Assembly: GCA_041685555.1 (NCBI GenBank)
Contig: JAWLFN010000153.1
Location: 1 to 6,864 of the forward strand
Source: PWQG01 sp041685555
GTDB taxonomy: Bacteria > Pseudomonadota > Gammaproteobacteria > Pseudomonadales > Pseudohongiellaceae
Direction of reading: 5' to 3'
DNA: 6,864 nt
Positions 5,788-6,864 of this stretch are shown one piece after another (positions within the stretch are counted from its first letter, which is position 1; each line of letters opens with the position of its first letter). Below the pieces are notes generated by a model. It worked only from the letters and a program-made list of their open reading frames with translations, was not told where the DNA came from and searched no databases. The translations under genes were made by a program, and so were the position numbers.

Positions 5788-5812
5788 AGGGCGGCACCGA
5801 TCGTGCCGCCCT
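5788..5812 (-). terminator. Perfect 10-bp hairpin between receptor and phosphatase genes (partial terminator or attenuator)
   Basis: AGGGCGGCAC (5788-5797) and GTGCCGCCCT (5803-5812) are exact complements around a 5-base loop. In the direction of transcription the stem is followed by TTCTTCC, a weak pyrimidine tract, and then the ribosome site for the gene starting at 5767. It lies 18 bases downstream of the receptor stop codon. It may trim expression of the two enzymes relative to the receptor or stabilise the receptor mRNA. Confidence 0.5.
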
Positions 5813-5829
5813 CCCGCCGGATGGTGTAC

Positions 5830-6864
5830 TCAGAAATCCACGGTAGCCGTGAATGCCGCGGTACGGGGAGACCCGATCCAGGCCCCTCCACCGGATATGC
5901 CACCGAGATAGGACTCGTCGAACAGGTTGTTCACAACGATGCCAAAGTCATATCCCTGGAGATGCTCCGAGATCTGGTCTCCGCGAACATTGAGATAGAG
6001 ATCCGATACGGTGTAATTGCCGGCTTCCCAGCTGTTGTCGCGGTTGACGAAGCGGTCTCCGACATATTTGGTGGACAGTCCGGCGTAGTACGGGCCACGA
6101 TTCCAGTCCACGGACAGCACCCACATGGAATCCGGTGTGTTCACCACCTGGTTCCCCGGATAGATATCCAACGCGGCATCCGCCTCTGGTCCCAGTCCGG
6201 ACCCGACGTAGACGGCGTCCGTATCGGTATACGAAGCATAGAGGGACCAGTTGGCATCGATATCGAAACTGCCGGCCAATTCGAATCCTTCGGCGTCTAC
6301 ACCGCCCACGTTGTCATAGCGTCCCGTCGTGCCAATGGTATAGTTGGGGATGCCACTTTCTGCCGCTGCCGGATCAAAGAACTCCAGCCGGTTCTCGAAC
6401 TTGTTGTCGAAAATCACCGCGCTGGCCGTCATTCGTGAACTGACATAGCGCAGACCCAGTTCCAGGTTCTCGGCCGTTTCCGGTTCGATGACATCGTTGA
6501 TTTCCCGCTCGAGGACCAGGTCCAGTGTGGGCTTGATGTTTTCCGAATAGCCGAAGAAGACCTCAAGGCCGTCCACCGGCGTTTCGTAGGTGGCACCGGT
6601 GCTGAACTGCGGGTCCGATGAGGAGTCGTAGCTCAGGTTGCCGGAGGCATCGAACAGGTCGTGACGCTCGTTCTCGACTTCGAAGTCGCGCAGGCCGATA
6701 TTGATCGTCAGTGCGCCCACGAGTATCTGGTCCTGCAGGTACCACATGGTGGTGTCGCGCGGGAAAATCCGGTTGTACTGGATCCAGTAGGGTGGATAGT
6801 CGAATTCGATGCCAACACGTGCATCACTGAGTTTGTGCCAGTCACGCCATTCGTGGCGCTCGGA
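5830..6864 (-). CDS. TonB-dependent outer-membrane receptor, C-terminal 344 residues (5' end outside the window)
   Basis: The reading frame is open to the window edge at 6864, where it begins mid-gene with SERHEWRDWHKLSD, and closes with TGA at 5830-5832. The whole visible part is alternating beta-strand sequence of the receptor barrel, for example GLEVFFGYSENIKPTLD, ETAENLELGLRYVSSRMTAS, AEGFELAGSFDIDANWSLYASY and LYLNVRGDQI. It ends in AAFTATVDF, the C-terminal aromatic residue recognised by the outer-membrane assembly machinery. The N-terminal plug and TonB box lie beyond the window, so the ligand cannot be read. Position ahead of two exported phosphatases suggests uptake of an organophosphate or of a compound released by them. 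A Met at 6747 is internal to the barrel and is not the start. Confidence 0.92.
   Translation of the reverse strand, partial: SERHEWRDWHKLSDARVGIEFDYPPYWIQYNRIFPRDTTMWYLQDQILVGALTINIGLRDFEVENERHDLFDASGNLSYDSSSDPQFSTGATYETPVDGLEVFFGYSENIKPTLDLVLEREINDVIEPETAENLELGLRYVSSRMTASAVIFDNKFENRLEFFDPAAAESGIPNYTIGTTGRYDNVGGVDAEGFELAGSFDIDANWSLYASYTDTDAVYVGSGLGPEADAALDIYPGNQVVNTPDSMWVLSVDWNRGPYYAGLSTKYVGDRFVNRDNSWEAGNYTVSDLYLNVRGDQISEHLQGYDFGIVVNNLFDESYLGGISGGGAWIGSPRTAAFTATVDF

Noticed and set aside
1..6864. Defence system, phage, transposon or CRISPR array
   Set aside because: No nuclease, integrase, transposase, terminal repeats or spaced direct repeats are visible. The genes are metabolic and envelope functions of ordinary composition.

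Overview
The window reads as chromosomal DNA of a GC-rich Gram-negative bacterium. The evidence is a TonB-dependent outer-membrane receptor, a Tat-exported dehydrogenase subunit, Sec signal peptides and strong AGGAGG-type ribosome sites. The DUF3718-like protein and the general gene style suggest a Gammaproteobacterium, possibly a marine or saline one, but that placement is inference. I see no insertion sequence, phage gene, tRNA, rRNA or CRISPR array.

Left part (1-2541). The last 29 codons of a VOC/glyoxalase-fold protein enter on the + strand. Convergent to it is a two-gene minus-strand operon: a Tat-signal 'gluconate 2-dehydrogenase subunit 3' family protein (GTG start at 2541) followed 4 bases later by a GMC-family FAD oxidoreductase. 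The pair looks like a periplasmic sugar/polyol/aldonate dehydrogenase in which the small subunit carries the export signal for both. The usual cytochrome c subunit is not present here.

Middle (2542-2972). This 431-base divergent intergenic region is rich in signals. It holds a perfect 11-bp inverted repeat just upstream of the dehydrogenase operon, three copies of TGTTACC, an AT-rich promoter-like island, and a 64-base region that can fold into a long bulged hairpin ending in TTTT. The hairpin lies directly ahead of a small exported protein gene (2973-3473) whose mature part is two tandem copies of a DUF3718-like Cys-containing unit.

Right part (3618-6864). A minus-strand operon is transcribed leftwards in the order TonB-dependent receptor (5' end outside the window), alkaline-phosphatase-superfamily phosphodiesterase/phosphatase, PhoD-like phosphatase. 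The two enzyme genes overlap by ATGA. Together they suggest an organic-phosphate capture system, with enzymes releasing phosphate outside the cytoplasm and a receptor importing a product or substrate. The middle enzyme is odd: the His of its expected metal-binding DHGRG motif reads as Pro. Hairpins sit between the receptor and the first enzyme gene, and in the convergent spacer 3474-3617.
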